A stretch of 64,000 bases of DNA from assembly GCF_009765995.1 (NCBI RefSeq), contig NZ_LMUI01000023.1, forward strand, positions 128,640 through 192,639, written 5' to 3'. A program made the translations under genes and the position numbers. Numbering within the stretch: position 1 is the stretch's first letter; the number at the start of each line of letters is the position of its first letter. The notes under the pieces were generated by a model. The model was not told where the DNA came from. It made no database searches and was given only the letters and a program-made list of their open reading frames with translations. Below, piece by piece: positions 1 through 9,154 of the stretch. This DNA comes from Methylocapsa sp. S129. Its GTDB lineage: Bacteria > Pseudomonadota > Alphaproteobacteria > Rhizobiales > Beijerinckiaceae.

Positions 1-2
1 GG

Positions 3-308
3 CTACTGGCCTTTGCATTTGTCGGCGCCGGTCTATTCAACGCCATCGGCGGCGCGGCCGTGCAGGCGGGGTTTATACGCTGGGGTTATCCGGCGTGGTG
101 GAACTTCGTCACCGCCGCGCTCGAAGTGCTTGGCGCCGCTCTCGTCGTTCTTCCCGCAACGCGGATTTGGGGATTGGCGCTCGTGGCGATGGTGATGATC
201 GCCGCGATTGCCACCGTCATTTGGCGTCGGGAATACAAGCATTTGCCGCCGGGTGTGGCGCTGGCCGCGCTGATCGGCATCGAATTGGCGCTTGTGGTCG
301 CGCATTGA
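3..308 (+). CDS. DoxX-like small membrane protein, C-terminal part
   Basis: The gene enters from outside the window: the frame is open from the first bases and ends at TGA 306-308, leaving about 101 residues. The visible part is very hydrophobic, with at least three membrane segments separated by short charged loops (WRREYKH near the end). Spacing and composition fit the DoxX-like family of four-helix inner-membrane proteins, whose substrate is usually unknown. A GTG at 60 could mimic a start, but the frame continues upstream in the same hydrophobic pattern, so I treat it as internal. Family assignment is by pattern only. Confidence 0.6.
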   Translation, partial: LLAFAFVGAGLFNAIGGAAVQAGFIRWGYPAWWNFVTAALEVLGAALVVLPATRIWGLALVAMVMIAAIATVIWRREYKHLPPGVALAALIGIELALVVAH

Positions 309-428
309 GACATTCGCTATTAAGGCGACGCTGTAATTCACTTTCGTCATGGGCGTCGAAGGAGCCTTTGTGGCCGCCTTCGCTATCGATGACGCTCAGA
401 GATCGCCGCGCGTCCGCAAGTCGTGGCC

Positions 429-1064
429 TCACGCCTCTTCGATCCTCGCCGGCTGCTTCGTCAGTTTCGCGTCCCCATCCGATGGCGTGAGGATGGAGGC
501 GAACAGCACCCGCTTGAACTGCTCGATCGGTAGGGGGGAACGATCGACCTTCATCCGCATCATCGCGCCCTCCCAGGCCGCGAGGAGGAAGGTCGCGACA
601 TCGTCGGCGCCAAGATCGCTGCTAATCTCGCCCGCCGCCTGGCCAGCGCGCACGACCTCGGCAAAGGAATGCGTAAGCTTGCCGCAGATCTCGACCAAGT
701 GGTTGCGAAGCAGCTCGCTGTGCTCGGGCGCCTCGAGGCTCATGTTGCCGACAAGGCAACCATAGCGCCAGCCGGCGGCTTCGAGCCATTCGGTGATGGC
801 GTCGAAATAGGCGCGCAAACGCTCGACGGCAGGGCGGGTTTCGTCGCGCAGCGTCCGGTCCATGACGGCCTGGGTGCGCTCGTGGTAGCGATCGAGGATC
901 GCCGCCGCGAAGGCTTCCTTCGACCGGAAATGGTTGGTGAAGCAGCCTTGGGGAACGCCGGCGTCTGCGGTGATCTCGCGGACGCCGGCCCCGGCGAAGC
1001 CGCGCTCGTGCAGCGTCTGCACGCCGGACTCGATGATTTTCTCACGGAGGGAAGGTCTGGCCAT
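429..1064 (-). CDS. TetR/AcrR family transcriptional repressor
   Basis: A 211-residue regulator. The N-terminal TetR helix-turn-helix spans about residues 8-55 and contains the usual pattern REITADAGVPQGCFTNHFRSK. The C-terminal half is an all-helical ligand-binding region typical of small TetR repressors. I chose the ATG at 1062-1064 (MARPSLREK) over longer frames because homologues begin this close to the HTH and because the palindromic operator abuts it. No clear Shine-Dalgarno precedes it. It is divergent from the DUF1330-like gene at 1186, so it probably represses itself and that gene. The ligand cannot be read from sequence. Confidence 0.88.
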   Translation of the reverse strand: MARPSLREKIIESGVQTLHERGFAGAGVREITADAGVPQGCFTNHFRSKEAFAAAILDRYHERTQAVMDRTLRDETRPAVERLRAYFDAITEWLEAAGWRYGCLVGNMSLEAPEHSELLRNHLVEICGKLTHSFAEVVRAGQAAGEISSDLGADDVATFLLAAWEGAMMRMKVDRSPLPIEQFKRVLFASILTPSDGDAKLTKQPARIEEA

Positions 1065-1099
1065 TGCATATAAATACAGTTGGACGTATTTATATGCAA
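1064..1099. promoter_or_regulatory. Perfect palindromic operator between tetR and the DUF1330-like gene
   Basis: Two perfect 14-base arms, TTGCATATAAATAC (1064-1077) and GTATTTATATGCAA (1086-1099), are separated by 8 bases. The site is AT-rich in a GC-rich background and begins at the last base of the TetR start codon, so binding would cover the repressor's own initiation region as well as the divergent promoter. This is typical TetR autoregulation geometry, although the 36-bp footprint is longer than the minimal TetR site and could hold two dimers. Confidence 0.8.
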
Positions 1100-1185
1100 G
1101 AGCAAGCCCGCAATCGTCTCTCCGACCCGTTCCGAGCGCTCGCATGACGAGGGCTGAGAGGCGGCGATCCAAGGAGATAGCTGAA

Positions 1186-1608
1186 ATGACATCCATTGAA
1201 TGCGCCCGCTCAGCCCTGGAGGCGGCGGGCAGGACGCTTGCCGAAGCAGGTCCGGTCTTCATGGTCAATATGGTGCGCTATCGTGACCAGGCGGCCTATG
1301 AGCCAGGAACCCGCCTGCCGCCATGCTCGGGCCGCGAAGCCTATCTCCAGCGCTACGCGCCCGCCTTCAATCAGGTCGCCGAGGGCGAGAACCATGCGGT
1401 CTTCTGGGTCGGCAATGTCCGCGGCGTGCTGGTCGGCTTGGACGGCGAGCAGTGGGATGACATTGTCATCGTCCGTTATACGAGCTTTCCCTCGCTGCGC
1501 CGGATCCTGGAGAGCCCCTCCTATGAAGAGCAGGCGGCGCCGCATCGGCGCGCGGCGCTGGCCAACTGGAAATTCATCGTCACGACACAACCCGAGATAC
1601 CGCGATGA
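1186..1608 (+). CDS. DUF1330-like dimeric alpha/beta-barrel protein
   Basis: A 140-residue soluble protein with the pattern of small dimeric alpha/beta-barrel (DUF1330/YciI/monooxygenase-like) proteins: a strand FMVNMVRYR near residue 25, a central DDIVIVRYTSFPSL strand, then SPSYEEQAAPHRRAAL near the C terminus, which is the usual DUF1330 ending. No catalytic residues can be assigned. The ATG at 1186 is supported by AAGGAG at 1171-1176. It is divergent from the TetR gene and is the probable target of that repressor. Confidence 0.75.
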   Translation: MTSIECARSALEAAGRTLAEAGPVFMVNMVRYRDQAAYEPGTRLPPCSGREAYLQRYAPAFNQVAEGENHAVFWVGNVRGVLVGLDGEQWDDIVIVRYTSFPSLRRILESPSYEEQAAPHRRAALANWKFIVTTQPEIPR

Positions 1609-1609
1609 T

Positions 1610-1834
1610 CTCGGCCATCCGATCCTGGGGCTAAGGCTGGTCGCATGCACGCAAGCGGTCTGTCTCGTCGAGGGTCGTTCGGCGCATGAGATTTTCGGCA
1701 GTCCCGACGATCTGAAATTTCGATCCTCGATGACGCTGTTCGCGGCGGCGGCCGGCGACAATGGGATTTTTGAAGAGGCTTTGCGAAAATATTTCGACGG
1801 GCGGGCGGACGATTCGCTGAACGCGCTGCGTTGA
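1610..1834 (+). pseudogene. Truncated DUF1810 remnant
   Basis: In the +2 frame after the preceding gene the translation matches the C-terminal half of DUF1810 (calpastatin-like) proteins: GHPILGLRLVACTQAV, VEGRSAHEIFGSPDDLKF, then SSMTLFAAAA and EEALRKYFDGRAD before TGA at 1832-1834. The family is normally about 140-150 residues; only about 75 are left, and the frame runs back into the DUF1330-like gene without the family's N-terminal domain or a plausible start. I read it as a decayed fragment. The identification comes from memory of family motifs. Confidence 0.6.
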
Positions 1835-1893
1835 CGGTTTTGTTCGGGCGGGTGTGCGAGGGCGCCGACGTCCAATCAATTGACGCAATCCAT

Positions 1894-1912
1894 CAATAAT
1901 ATATCATTATTG
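1894..1912. promoter_or_regulatory. Inverted repeat upstream of the FAD oxidoreductase gene
   Basis: CAATAAT (1894-1900) and ATTATTG (1906-1912) are perfect 7-base arms around ATATC. They lie in an AT-rich stretch immediately upstream of the Shine-Dalgarno AGAGG (1919-1923) and the TTG start at 1931. The position suggests an operator or promoter core for the FAD-protein/dehydratase pair. No local regulator gene is evident for it. Confidence 0.4.
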
Positions 1913-1930
1913 CATGACAGAGGTTGAGCA

Positions 1931-3355
1931 TTGCATCGTCCGATGACGGAGCCGGATAGGCTGGCGAGCGCAGGCAGGCTTCGCATTGCGGTGGTCGGCG
2001 GCGGCTTCACCGGCGTCGCCTTCGTCATCCATGCGACACGCCTGATCCCGGGCCCGCTCGATATCGACATCATCGAGCCTTCGGCGGCCCTTGGCCTCGG
2101 CCACGCCTATAGCGCAAGCGACCCGCTTCATCGCATCAATGTGCCGAGCGAGCGCATGAGCCTGTTTGCAGGCGACCTCTCGCATGCCACGGACTGGTTG
2201 TTCCAAAAACAGATTCTGCCAGGCGACGGGGCGAGCACGGACGCCATCGGCCATCATTATGTCGCCCGGTCGCATTACGGCGCCTATGTCGCCGATACGC
2301 TGGCGAAAACCCTGACCGCCGCCGCCCCACGCGTATCCTTACGCCATCGCCGGGCCCTTGCGACGGCCATCCGTCCGGCGGACGGCGGTTGGTCGATCGC
2401 TTTGTCGACCGGCGACGCCGTCGAAGCCGACCGCGTCGCGCTCTGCTTTGGCCATGCGGTCGCGGGTTCGCCCTGCCCCATCAGCGCCGCGGCCGCCGCC
2501 GATCCGCGCTTGATCGCTAATCCCTGGCGGGCGGATGGTCTTTCGTCGATCGACAAAGAGGCATCGGTGCTCCTTGTCGGGACGGGCCTCACGATGGCCG
2601 ATATGGCGGCGAGCCTGTTGGGCCGCGGCCATAAGGGCAAGCTCATTGCGGTATCGCGGCGCGGCCTGATGGCGCAGCCGCATGGGCTGTTCGCCGACGA
2701 CGTCAATTTTCTGGGCGATTGCGCGCCTCCGCTGACCGCCCTTGGCCTGCTCGACCTCGTGCGCCGTCGCGTTCGCGCGTCAACGGATCAGGGTCGCGGC
2801 TGGCATCCGGCCATCGACGCGCTGCGCTACAACCTGCCGCGCGTCTGGGGCGCCCTGCCGCCAGGCGAACGACGAGCGGTGAAACGCCGGCTGCTGGCGT
2901 TCTGGGATGTGCATCGTTTCCGTGTCGCGCCCCAGGTGCATGCGGCCCTCGCGGCGGCGATCGGCGATGGACGGCTGGTTGTGGAAAAGGCGGGCGTCGC
3001 CGCCATAGATGCGAATCAGGATTCGCTCGTCGCCACGCTGCGCCGGCCCGGCGGCGCACTGCAGGAGCGGCGCTTCGGCGGGATCATCCTATGCGTCGGC
3101 CCCGATCGCGACCTCACGCATAATCCGCTGATTAGGGAGATGTTCGCCGTCGGCCTCGCGCGCGCCGACGCGGTGGGTCTGGGGCTTGATGTCGACGCCG
3201 GCTCGCATCTGATCGCCCGCGACGGGACGGTCCAACCTAATCTGCTGGCTTTCGGTCCGATGACGCGCGGCACATTCGGCGAGATGACGGGCGCGCCCGA
3301 TATCGCCCGCCATATCGAGCGTGTGGCTGGTCTGATGGCGGCGGGAGCCGCCTAA
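1931..3355 (+). CDS. FAD/NAD(P)-binding oxidoreductase
   Basis: A 474-residue flavoprotein of the FAD-NAD(P)-binding family (PF13454-like). The N terminus carries a dinucleotide fold with GGGFTG (about residues 24-29), followed by the family's HRINVPSERMSLFAGDLSH segment around residues 65-85. A second nucleotide-binding motif, LVGTGLTMADMAASL, lies near residue 215. A TTG start at 1931 has AGAGG at 1919-1923 with 7-base spacing; an in-frame ATG at 1943 is the alternative. It is followed after about 100 bases by an IlvD/Edd dehydratase on the same strand, so the pair may act on one sugar-acid or hydroxyacid substrate. The reaction is unknown. Confidence 0.8.
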   Translation: MHRPMTEPDRLASAGRLRIAVVGGGFTGVAFVIHATRLIPGPLDIDIIEPSAALGLGHAYSASDPLHRINVPSERMSLFAGDLSHATDWLFQKQILPGDGASTDAIGHHYVARSHYGAYVADTLAKTLTAAAPRVSLRHRRALATAIRPADGGWSIALSTGDAVEADRVALCFGHAVAGSPCPISAAAAADPRLIANPWRADGLSSIDKEASVLLVGTGLTMADMAASLLGRGHKGKLIAVSRRGLMAQPHGLFADDVNFLGDCAPPLTALGLLDLVRRRVRASTDQGRGWHPAIDALRYNLPRVWGALPPGERRAVKRRLLAFWDVHRFRVAPQVHAALAAAIGDGRLVVEKAGVAAIDANQDSLVATLRRPGGALQERRFGGIILCVGPDRDLTHNPLIREMFAVGLARADAVGLGLDVDAGSHLIARDGTVQPNLLAFGPMTRGTFGEMTGAPDIARHIERVAGLMAAGAA

Positions 3356-3456
3356 AGCTCTTGTCGCGCGCTTCGCCGAAGGCGATGATGGCCTTACATC
3401 GCGCCGTTTGGTCGCAACAAGGCTCGCCGAGAGCCGTTCGTCGAGAGCCCATTGGC

Positions 3457-5172
3457 ATGACCAAGTCCTATGAAGGCCTGAACGGCGGACTGACCAATTA
3501 CGGCGATCCCGATTTTGCGCGCTATCTGCGCCGCTCATTCGCCAAGTCGATGGGCTATTCCGACGCGGCGCTCGACCGGCCGATCGTCGGCATTTGCACT
3601 ACCGCCAGCGGGTTCAACAATTGCCACCGGCATTTCCCCGAACTGCTGGAGGCGGTCAAGCGCGGCGTGCTCGCGGAAGGCGCGCTGCCTGTCCCCTTCC
3701 CCGTCATCTCGCTGGGCGAGGTGTTCCTCAGCCCCACCAGCATGATGTTCCGTAATCTGATGGCGATGGACGTCGAGGAAATGATCCGCGCGCAGCCGAT
3801 GGATTCGGTCGTGCTGATGGGCGGATGCGACAAGACCGTTCCCGCGCTGCTGATGGGCGCGGCCTCCGCCAATAAGCCCGCCGCGCTTCTGGTCGGCGGC
3901 CCGATGATGACCGGTCGCCATAAGGGCGAGCGCCTCGGCGCCTGCACCGACTGCCGCCGCTTCTGGGCGCGCTACCGGGGCGGCGACGTCGACGCCGAGG
4001 AGATCGCGCTCGTCGAAGGCCGCCTGGCGGTCACCGCGGGCACCTGCGCCGTCATGGGCACGGCCAGCACGATGGCGCTGCTCGGCGAGGCCCTGGGCAT
4101 GATGGCGCCCCATAGCGCCGCGATTCCCGCCGTCCACGCCGACCGCCTGCGCGCGGCCGAAGCGACGGGCGCCCTGGCGGCGCGGATGATCGGCGGCGAC
4201 CGCACGCCGCAAAACATCATGACGCCGTCCGCCTTCGAGAACGCGCTACGCGTTCTGCTGGCGATTTCCGGCTCGACCAACGCCCTCATCCACCTCACCG
4301 CCATAGCGGGGCGTCTTGGGATCAAGATCGGCCTCCAGGAATTTAACCGCCTCTCCGACGAAACGCCGGTGCTGGTCAATCTCAAGCCTGTCGGCGACGG
4401 CTATATGGAAGATTTTCATTATGCGGGCGGCCTTGAAGGCGTGTTGCGCGCACTGCAACCCAGGCTGAACCTCGAGACAACAGACATTTCCGGGCAGAGC
4501 CTCGCCGAGCGTCTCGCCAGGCCTCTGAGCGACGCGATCGACCGGACCTTCATCCGCGCGGTGGACAATCCGATCGAGCCGCAGGGCGGCTTGATCGCGC
4601 TACACGGGACGCTGGCGCCCGAAGGCGCGTTGCTCAAGCGCGCCGCGGCGACGCCCGCGCTGCTGGAGCACGAGGGGCGCGCGATCGTATTCTCGTCGCT
4701 CGACGATCTCGCCGCGCGCATCGACGATCCCGATCTCGACGTCGCGGCCGACGACATTCTGGTCTTGCAGAACGCGGGCCCCAGGAGCGCATCGGGAATG
4801 CCCGAGGCCGGTTACCTGCCGATCCCTAGGAAACTCGCCCGGCAGGGCGTCAAGGACATGGTCCGCATCTCCGACGCTCGTATGAGCGGAACGGCGTTCG
4901 GCGCCGTCGTTCTGCATGTCACGCCCGAAGCGGCGGCGGGCGGGCCGCTGGCTCTGGTGCGCAACGGCGACCGCATCCGCCTTTCGGCGCGCGAAAAGCG
5001 CCTCGATCTTCTCGTGGACGCCGCGGAAATGGAAAGACGGCGAAGCGCCCATATCGGCGCAGGCGAGGCCCCGAAGCGCGGTTATGCGCGGCTCTATCGC
5101 CAAACGGTTCTGACGGCCACGCAAGGATGCGACTTCGATTTCCTGCGCGCCGAAGGCGGCGCGCAAACGTAA
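3457..5172 (+). CDS. IlvD/Edd family dehydratase
   Basis: A 571-residue member of the dihydroxyacid / sugar-acid dehydratase family, which uses an Fe-S cluster to remove water from 2,3-dihydroxyacids or aldonates. The cluster-binding cysteines are visible in NNCHRHF, in GGCDKTVPALLMGA and in AGTCAVMGTASTM. The C-terminal domain has the usual NAGPRSASGMPE and RMSGTAFGAVVLHVTPE motifs. Overall pattern resembles pentonate dehydratases (L-arabinonate/D-xylonate type) more than biosynthetic IlvD, but substrate cannot be fixed. I chose ATG 3457 (MTKSYEGLNGG) because homologues start there; a frame open from TTG 3361 adds 32 unconserved residues. Confidence 0.88.
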   Translation: MTKSYEGLNGGLTNYGDPDFARYLRRSFAKSMGYSDAALDRPIVGICTTASGFNNCHRHFPELLEAVKRGVLAEGALPVPFPVISLGEVFLSPTSMMFRNLMAMDVEEMIRAQPMDSVVLMGGCDKTVPALLMGAASANKPAALLVGGPMMTGRHKGERLGACTDCRRFWARYRGGDVDAEEIALVEGRLAVTAGTCAVMGTASTMALLGEALGMMAPHSAAIPAVHADRLRAAEATGALAARMIGGDRTPQNIMTPSAFENALRVLLAISGSTNALIHLTAIAGRLGIKIGLQEFNRLSDETPVLVNLKPVGDGYMEDFHYAGGLEGVLRALQPRLNLETTDISGQSLAERLARPLSDAIDRTFIRAVDNPIEPQGGLIALHGTLAPEGALLKRAAATPALLEHEGRAIVFSSLDDLAARIDDPDLDVAADDILVLQNAGPRSASGMPEAGYLPIPRKLARQGVKDMVRISDARMSGTAFGAVVLHVTPEAAAGGPLALVRNGDRIRLSAREKRLDLLVDAAEMERRRSAHIGAGEAPKRGYARLYRQTVLTATQGCDFDFLRAEGGAQT

Positions 5173-5238
5173 GATCGCTCCATTTCGTTTGCGGGCGGAA
5201 ATTGCCTGGCGCGGCGGCGTTCATGCCGTCGCTGCCTT

Positions 5239-6288
5239 TTACGCAACCCCGCGCCATTCGAGCCATCGGCCGTGAAAATCAGCGACGGCGAGCAACTCGT
5301 CGACAGGCCCCTGCGGCCATAGCGACAAACGCACCCGCGCGCCGCGGCGCTCGTCGGCTTCCGCCTCCATCCGCAGCCAGGCGAACGGGCTCGCTTTTGT
5401 CGCGCGGTCAGCCGCTTGCGCGATGGCGGCGCGGATCGCCGCCTTTGTCGCGTCGGGAAGATATTGCCAGAAAATGCTATGCGCGAGGACCAGCGCGCGA
5501 CCGGGCGCGCCGGCGCTCAGCTCCCGCGCCGCGAACAATGCGGCGTCGATCTGTTCGACTCGAATGTTTTCGTTTGAGGCTAAATCCAAAGCGGCCTGCG
5601 CGCGTTCTACGCGCGCCGTTTGATCGGGCCAGATATAGGCGAGCATCCGCGCTCGAGCGGCGGCGTCCCTGGCGTCGATCGGATTGAGATCGCAGCCTTG
5701 CCTGTCGGCGATTTCAATCGCGCCAGCGACGGCGGAACGTTCGCCGCGCCATTCGCAAGGGATTGTCACTTTCGCATCAGGCGTCCCCCAGGAGAACGAT
5801 CCATATCGATAGAAATAACGATCGAACGAAAGGTTCAATCCCGCGCTGGCGCCGATTTCACGAACGGCCAGCGGCAGGCCGGTAAGCCGCGCAATCGTGA
5901 GATATCCGGGCAGCAATGCCGCCGATCGCGCAACCTCATTGGTCTGCGGCGCGCTGTCGAGAAAGCGCGTCAGCCTTGCGTCGTCGCTGGCGAACGCGCT
6001 TTGCGCGGCGCGCCAGAAAGCCACATCCGAAGGAAGCCGGTTCGGTGGATAAAACGGCGCGAGGGCGGGGTGGCCCTCGCGTGCTAGAGCATTCAACGCG
6101 CCGCAGGCGCGCAGAGCGATTGCATCTGCCTCCGGTCGGTCCGGCCAATTCAGCAGCCTGCGGCCGAACGCCGTTTCCTCCGTCAGATAGGCATGCAAGG
6201 CACCGCAAACGAGCGCAGTAAAAGGCGAGCCCATCTGCTCGCACCACTCCGCTTGCTGACGAAAATTATTGAGCGCGTCGGGATTCAT
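5239..6288 (-). CDS. DUF2332 family protein
   Basis: A 349-residue protein of the DUF2332 family, recognised from the N-terminal FRQQAEWCEQMGSPFTALVC, the central REIGASAGLNLSFDRYFYRY and the C-terminal segments HSIFWQYLPD and FAWLRME. The family has no established biochemical function; the central motif and fold predictions in relatives hint at a methyltransferase-like domain, but I do not claim activity. The gene lies between the convergent dehydratase and acnA, with 36 bases to acnA, and is on the same strand as acnA. Confidence 0.85.
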   Translation of the reverse strand: MNPDALNNFRQQAEWCEQMGSPFTALVCGALHAYLTEETAFGRRLLNWPDRPEADAIALRACGALNALAREGHPALAPFYPPNRLPSDVAFWRAAQSAFASDDARLTRFLDSAPQTNEVARSAALLPGYLTIARLTGLPLAVREIGASAGLNLSFDRYFYRYGSFSWGTPDAKVTIPCEWRGERSAVAGAIEIADRQGCDLNPIDARDAAARARMLAYIWPDQTARVERAQAALDLASNENIRVEQIDAALFAARELSAGAPGRALVLAHSIFWQYLPDATKAAIRAAIAQAADRATKASPFAWLRMEAEADERRGARVRLSLWPQGPVDELLAVADFHGRWLEWRGVA

Positions 6289-6324
6289 GCGTGCCGCCGG
6301 CTCTCATCTTCGCCACAGCACCTC

Positions 6325-9036
6325 TCACGCCGCCAATTGCCGCAGCACATATTGCAGGATCCCGCCGTTGCGGAAATATTCCAGCTCGTCGAGCGTATCG
6401 ATGCGGCAGATCAGCGGGACTTTTGTGCTGGCGCCGTCGGCCGAGACGATTTCGGCCTCCATCTTCTGGCGCGGCTTCAGATCATGCGTCAGCCCGTGGA
6501 TGGTGACCTTCTCGTCGCCCTTCAGGCCCAGCGTCTGCCAGGAGGTCCCGTCCTCGAACAGGAGGGGCAGCACGCCCATGCCGACGAGATTCGAGCGATG
6601 GATGCGCTCAAAGCTCTGGGCGATCACGGCGCGCACGCCGAGCAGCTTGGTGCCCTTCGCCGCCCAGTCGCGCGACGAGCCCGTGCCATATTCGCGCCCG
6701 GCGAACACGACCAGCGGCACGCCCTCCTTCTGATAACGCATCGCGGCGTCATAGATCGCCATGCGCTCGCCCGAGGGATGATGGATGGTGTAGCCGCCCT
6801 CGACGACATTGCCGGACGAATCTTTGACCATCTGGTTCTTGATGCGGATATTGGCGAACGTGCCGCGCATCATCACTTCATGATTGCCGCGCCGCGTGCC
6901 GTATTGGTTGAAATCGACCGGGCGCACCTGATGCTCGATCAGATATTGGCCGGCCGGGCTCTGCTCTCGGATGGAGCCGGCCGGCGAGATGTGGTCGGTG
7001 GTGATGGAATCGAGGAATTCGCCAAGAATCCGCGCCCCGACAATGTCGGTCACCGGCGTCGGCTCCATCGTAATGCCCTCGAAATAGGGCGGGTTCTGCA
7101 CATAGGTCGAGCCCATGTCCCAGGCATAGGTGAGGCCGGCGGGGATCTTGACCTTGCGCCAATTGGCGTCGCCGTCGAAGACGCTCGCATATTTGGTCTT
7201 GAACATTTTGGCGGTGATCGTGTTCTCGACGAGATCGGCGATCTCCTGGCTGGTCGGCCAGATGTCGGCGAGATAGATCGGCGCGCCCGATTTGTCGTAG
7301 CCGAGCGCATCTTTCGTCAGATCGACCTGCATCGAACCGGCCAGCGCATAAGCGACGACGAGCGGCGGCGAAGCCAGATAATTGGCGCGCGTATCGGGAT
7401 TGACGCGGCCCTCGAAATTGCGATTGCCCGAGAGAACGGCGGCCGCGACAAGATTGTGTTTGGCGATGACGGACGAAATGGCTTCGGGCAGCGGACCCGA
7501 ATTGCCGATGCAGGTCGTACAGCCGAAGCCGACGACATTGAAGCCGAGTTTGTCGAGCGACTTTTGCAGCTCGGCGTCCCGCAGATATTCCTCGACGACC
7601 TGGCTGCCCGGCGCCAGCGACGTCTTGACCCACGGCTTGACCGTCAGCCCCTTGGCGACGGCATTGCGCGCCAGCAGCCCCGCCGCCATCATCACGCTCG
7701 GATTGGACGTGTTGGTGCAGGAGGTGATCGCGGCGATCACGACATCGCCATGACCGAGGTCGAAATTCGTGCCCTCGACCTTGTAGCGGTGGGCGATATC
7801 GGCGCCCTGCTTGAATTCCGTCTCCATCGCGCCGGCAAAGCCGGCCTTCGCCGTGGCCAGCAAGACCTTGTCTTGCGGGCGCTTGGGCCCCGCGATGGAG
7901 GGCGCGACTTCGCCAAGGTCCAGCGCCAGCGTATCGGTAAAGACCGGGTCGGGCGTCAGGCGCGTGCGATAGAACCCCTGCGCCTTCGCATAGGCCTCGA
8001 CCAGCGCGATGCGCGGCCCTTTGCGGCCGGACGTCTCGAGATAGCGGATCGCCTGCACGTCGACCGGGAACAGACCGCAGGTCGCGCCATATTCGGGCGC
8101 CATATTGGCGATGGTCGCGCGGTCGGCGACCGACATGGCGTTGAGGCCCGGACCGAAGAACTCGACGAATTTGCCGACCACGCCCTTCTTGCGCAGCATT
8201 TGCGTCACTGTCAGCACGAGATCGGTGGCGGTGACGCCCTCGCGCAGGTCGCCGGTCAGTTTGAAGCCGATGACTTCGGGCAACAGCATCGACAAGGGCT
8301 GGCCAAGCATCGCCGCTTCCGCCTCGATGCCGCCGACGCCCCAGCCGAGCACAGCCAGGCCATTGACCATGGTGGTGTGGCTGTCGGTGCCCACCAGCGT
8401 GTCGGGATAGGCGATCTCCGTCGTGACGCGGCCGACCTTCTCTTTGCGCGTCCACACCGTCTGCGCGAGATATTCGAGATTGACCTGATGGCAGATGCCG
8501 GTGCCGGGCGGCACGACGGCGAAATTGGAAAAGGCCTGCTGGCCCCATTTCAGGAAGCGGTAGCGCTCCTGGTTTTGCTCGTATTCGCGCTTGACGTTTT
8601 GCCCAAGCGCCTTGTTGTTGCCGAAGAAGTCAACCACCACCGAATGGTCGATGACGAGATCGACGGGCACCAGCGGATTGATCTTGTCGGGGTCGCCGCC
8701 AAGCGTCACCATCGCGTCGCGCATGGCGGCGAGGTCGACGACCGCCGGCACGCCGGTGAAATCCTGCATCAGCACGCGAGCGGGGCGGAACGCGATCTCA
8801 TGCTCCACCTTGCCGCGATTGGCGAGCCAGGCCGCGACCGCTTCGATATCGCCCTTCTTGACCGTGCGCCCGTCCTCGTTGCGCAGCAGGTTCTCCAGCA
8901 CGATTTTCATCGAATAGGGCAGTTGCGAAATGCCGGTCAGGCCGTTTTTTTCAGCGCTTTTGAGCGAAAAATACTCGTAGGTCTTGGCGCCGACGGTGAG
9001 CTTTTTGCGACATTTGAAACTGTCGAGACTGGCCAT
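6325..9036 (-). CDS. acnA: Aconitate hydratase A
   Basis: A 903-residue cytosolic aconitase, the usual AcnA length, interconverting citrate and isocitrate in the TCA cycle. The [4Fe-4S] ligand cysteines are visible in SCTNTSNPSVM and in FGCTTCIGNSGPL; the signature VGTDSHTTMVNGLAVLGWG lies near residue 205 and the swivel domain has AGREYGTGSSRDWAAKG. The start MASLDSF at 9036 has GGAG eight bases upstream; longer frames only add unconserved sequence. It is divergent from ccmA with about 118 bases between the starts, an arrangement common in Rhizobiales. Confidence 0.97.
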   Translation of the reverse strand: MASLDSFKCRKKLTVGAKTYEYFSLKSAEKNGLTGISQLPYSMKIVLENLLRNEDGRTVKKGDIEAVAAWLANRGKVEHEIAFRPARVLMQDFTGVPAVVDLAAMRDAMVTLGGDPDKINPLVPVDLVIDHSVVVDFFGNNKALGQNVKREYEQNQERYRFLKWGQQAFSNFAVVPPGTGICHQVNLEYLAQTVWTRKEKVGRVTTEIAYPDTLVGTDSHTTMVNGLAVLGWGVGGIEAEAAMLGQPLSMLLPEVIGFKLTGDLREGVTATDLVLTVTQMLRKKGVVGKFVEFFGPGLNAMSVADRATIANMAPEYGATCGLFPVDVQAIRYLETSGRKGPRIALVEAYAKAQGFYRTRLTPDPVFTDTLALDLGEVAPSIAGPKRPQDKVLLATAKAGFAGAMETEFKQGADIAHRYKVEGTNFDLGHGDVVIAAITSCTNTSNPSVMMAAGLLARNAVAKGLTVKPWVKTSLAPGSQVVEEYLRDAELQKSLDKLGFNVVGFGCTTCIGNSGPLPEAISSVIAKHNLVAAAVLSGNRNFEGRVNPDTRANYLASPPLVVAYALAGSMQVDLTKDALGYDKSGAPIYLADIWPTSQEIADLVENTITAKMFKTKYASVFDGDANWRKVKIPAGLTYAWDMGSTYVQNPPYFEGITMEPTPVTDIVGARILGEFLDSITTDHISPAGSIREQSPAGQYLIEHQVRPVDFNQYGTRRGNHEVMMRGTFANIRIKNQMVKDSSGNVVEGGYTIHHPSGERMAIYDAAMRYQKEGVPLVVFAGREYGTGSSRDWAAKGTKLLGVRAVIAQSFERIHRSNLVGMGVLPLLFEDGTSWQTLGLKGDEKVTIHGLTHDLKPRQKMEAEIVSADGASTKVPLICRIDTLDELEYFRNGGILQYVLRQLAA

Positions 9037-9154
9037 CGGCTGAACTCCGGAGGGGGATGAAGGGGGATTAGAACTCTTATAGATAAGTTCGTCCTGCCGG
9101 GCTACACAACAATGTCGCGAAATCGCCCAAAAAGGCGTCGCCGGAGAAGTCTCG

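Noticed and set aside
429-1268. A longer TetR protein starting at 1268
   Set aside because: The extra 68 residues cross the operator palindrome and overlap the divergent gene; TetR proteins begin close to the HTH as with the ATG at 1064.
6193-9060. A 955-codon open frame antisense to acnA
   Set aside because: It mirrors a certain aconitase gene; the translation is arginine/aspartate/histidine-rich low-complexity sequence with no domain pattern, the usual product of GC-rich codon bias on the opposite strand.
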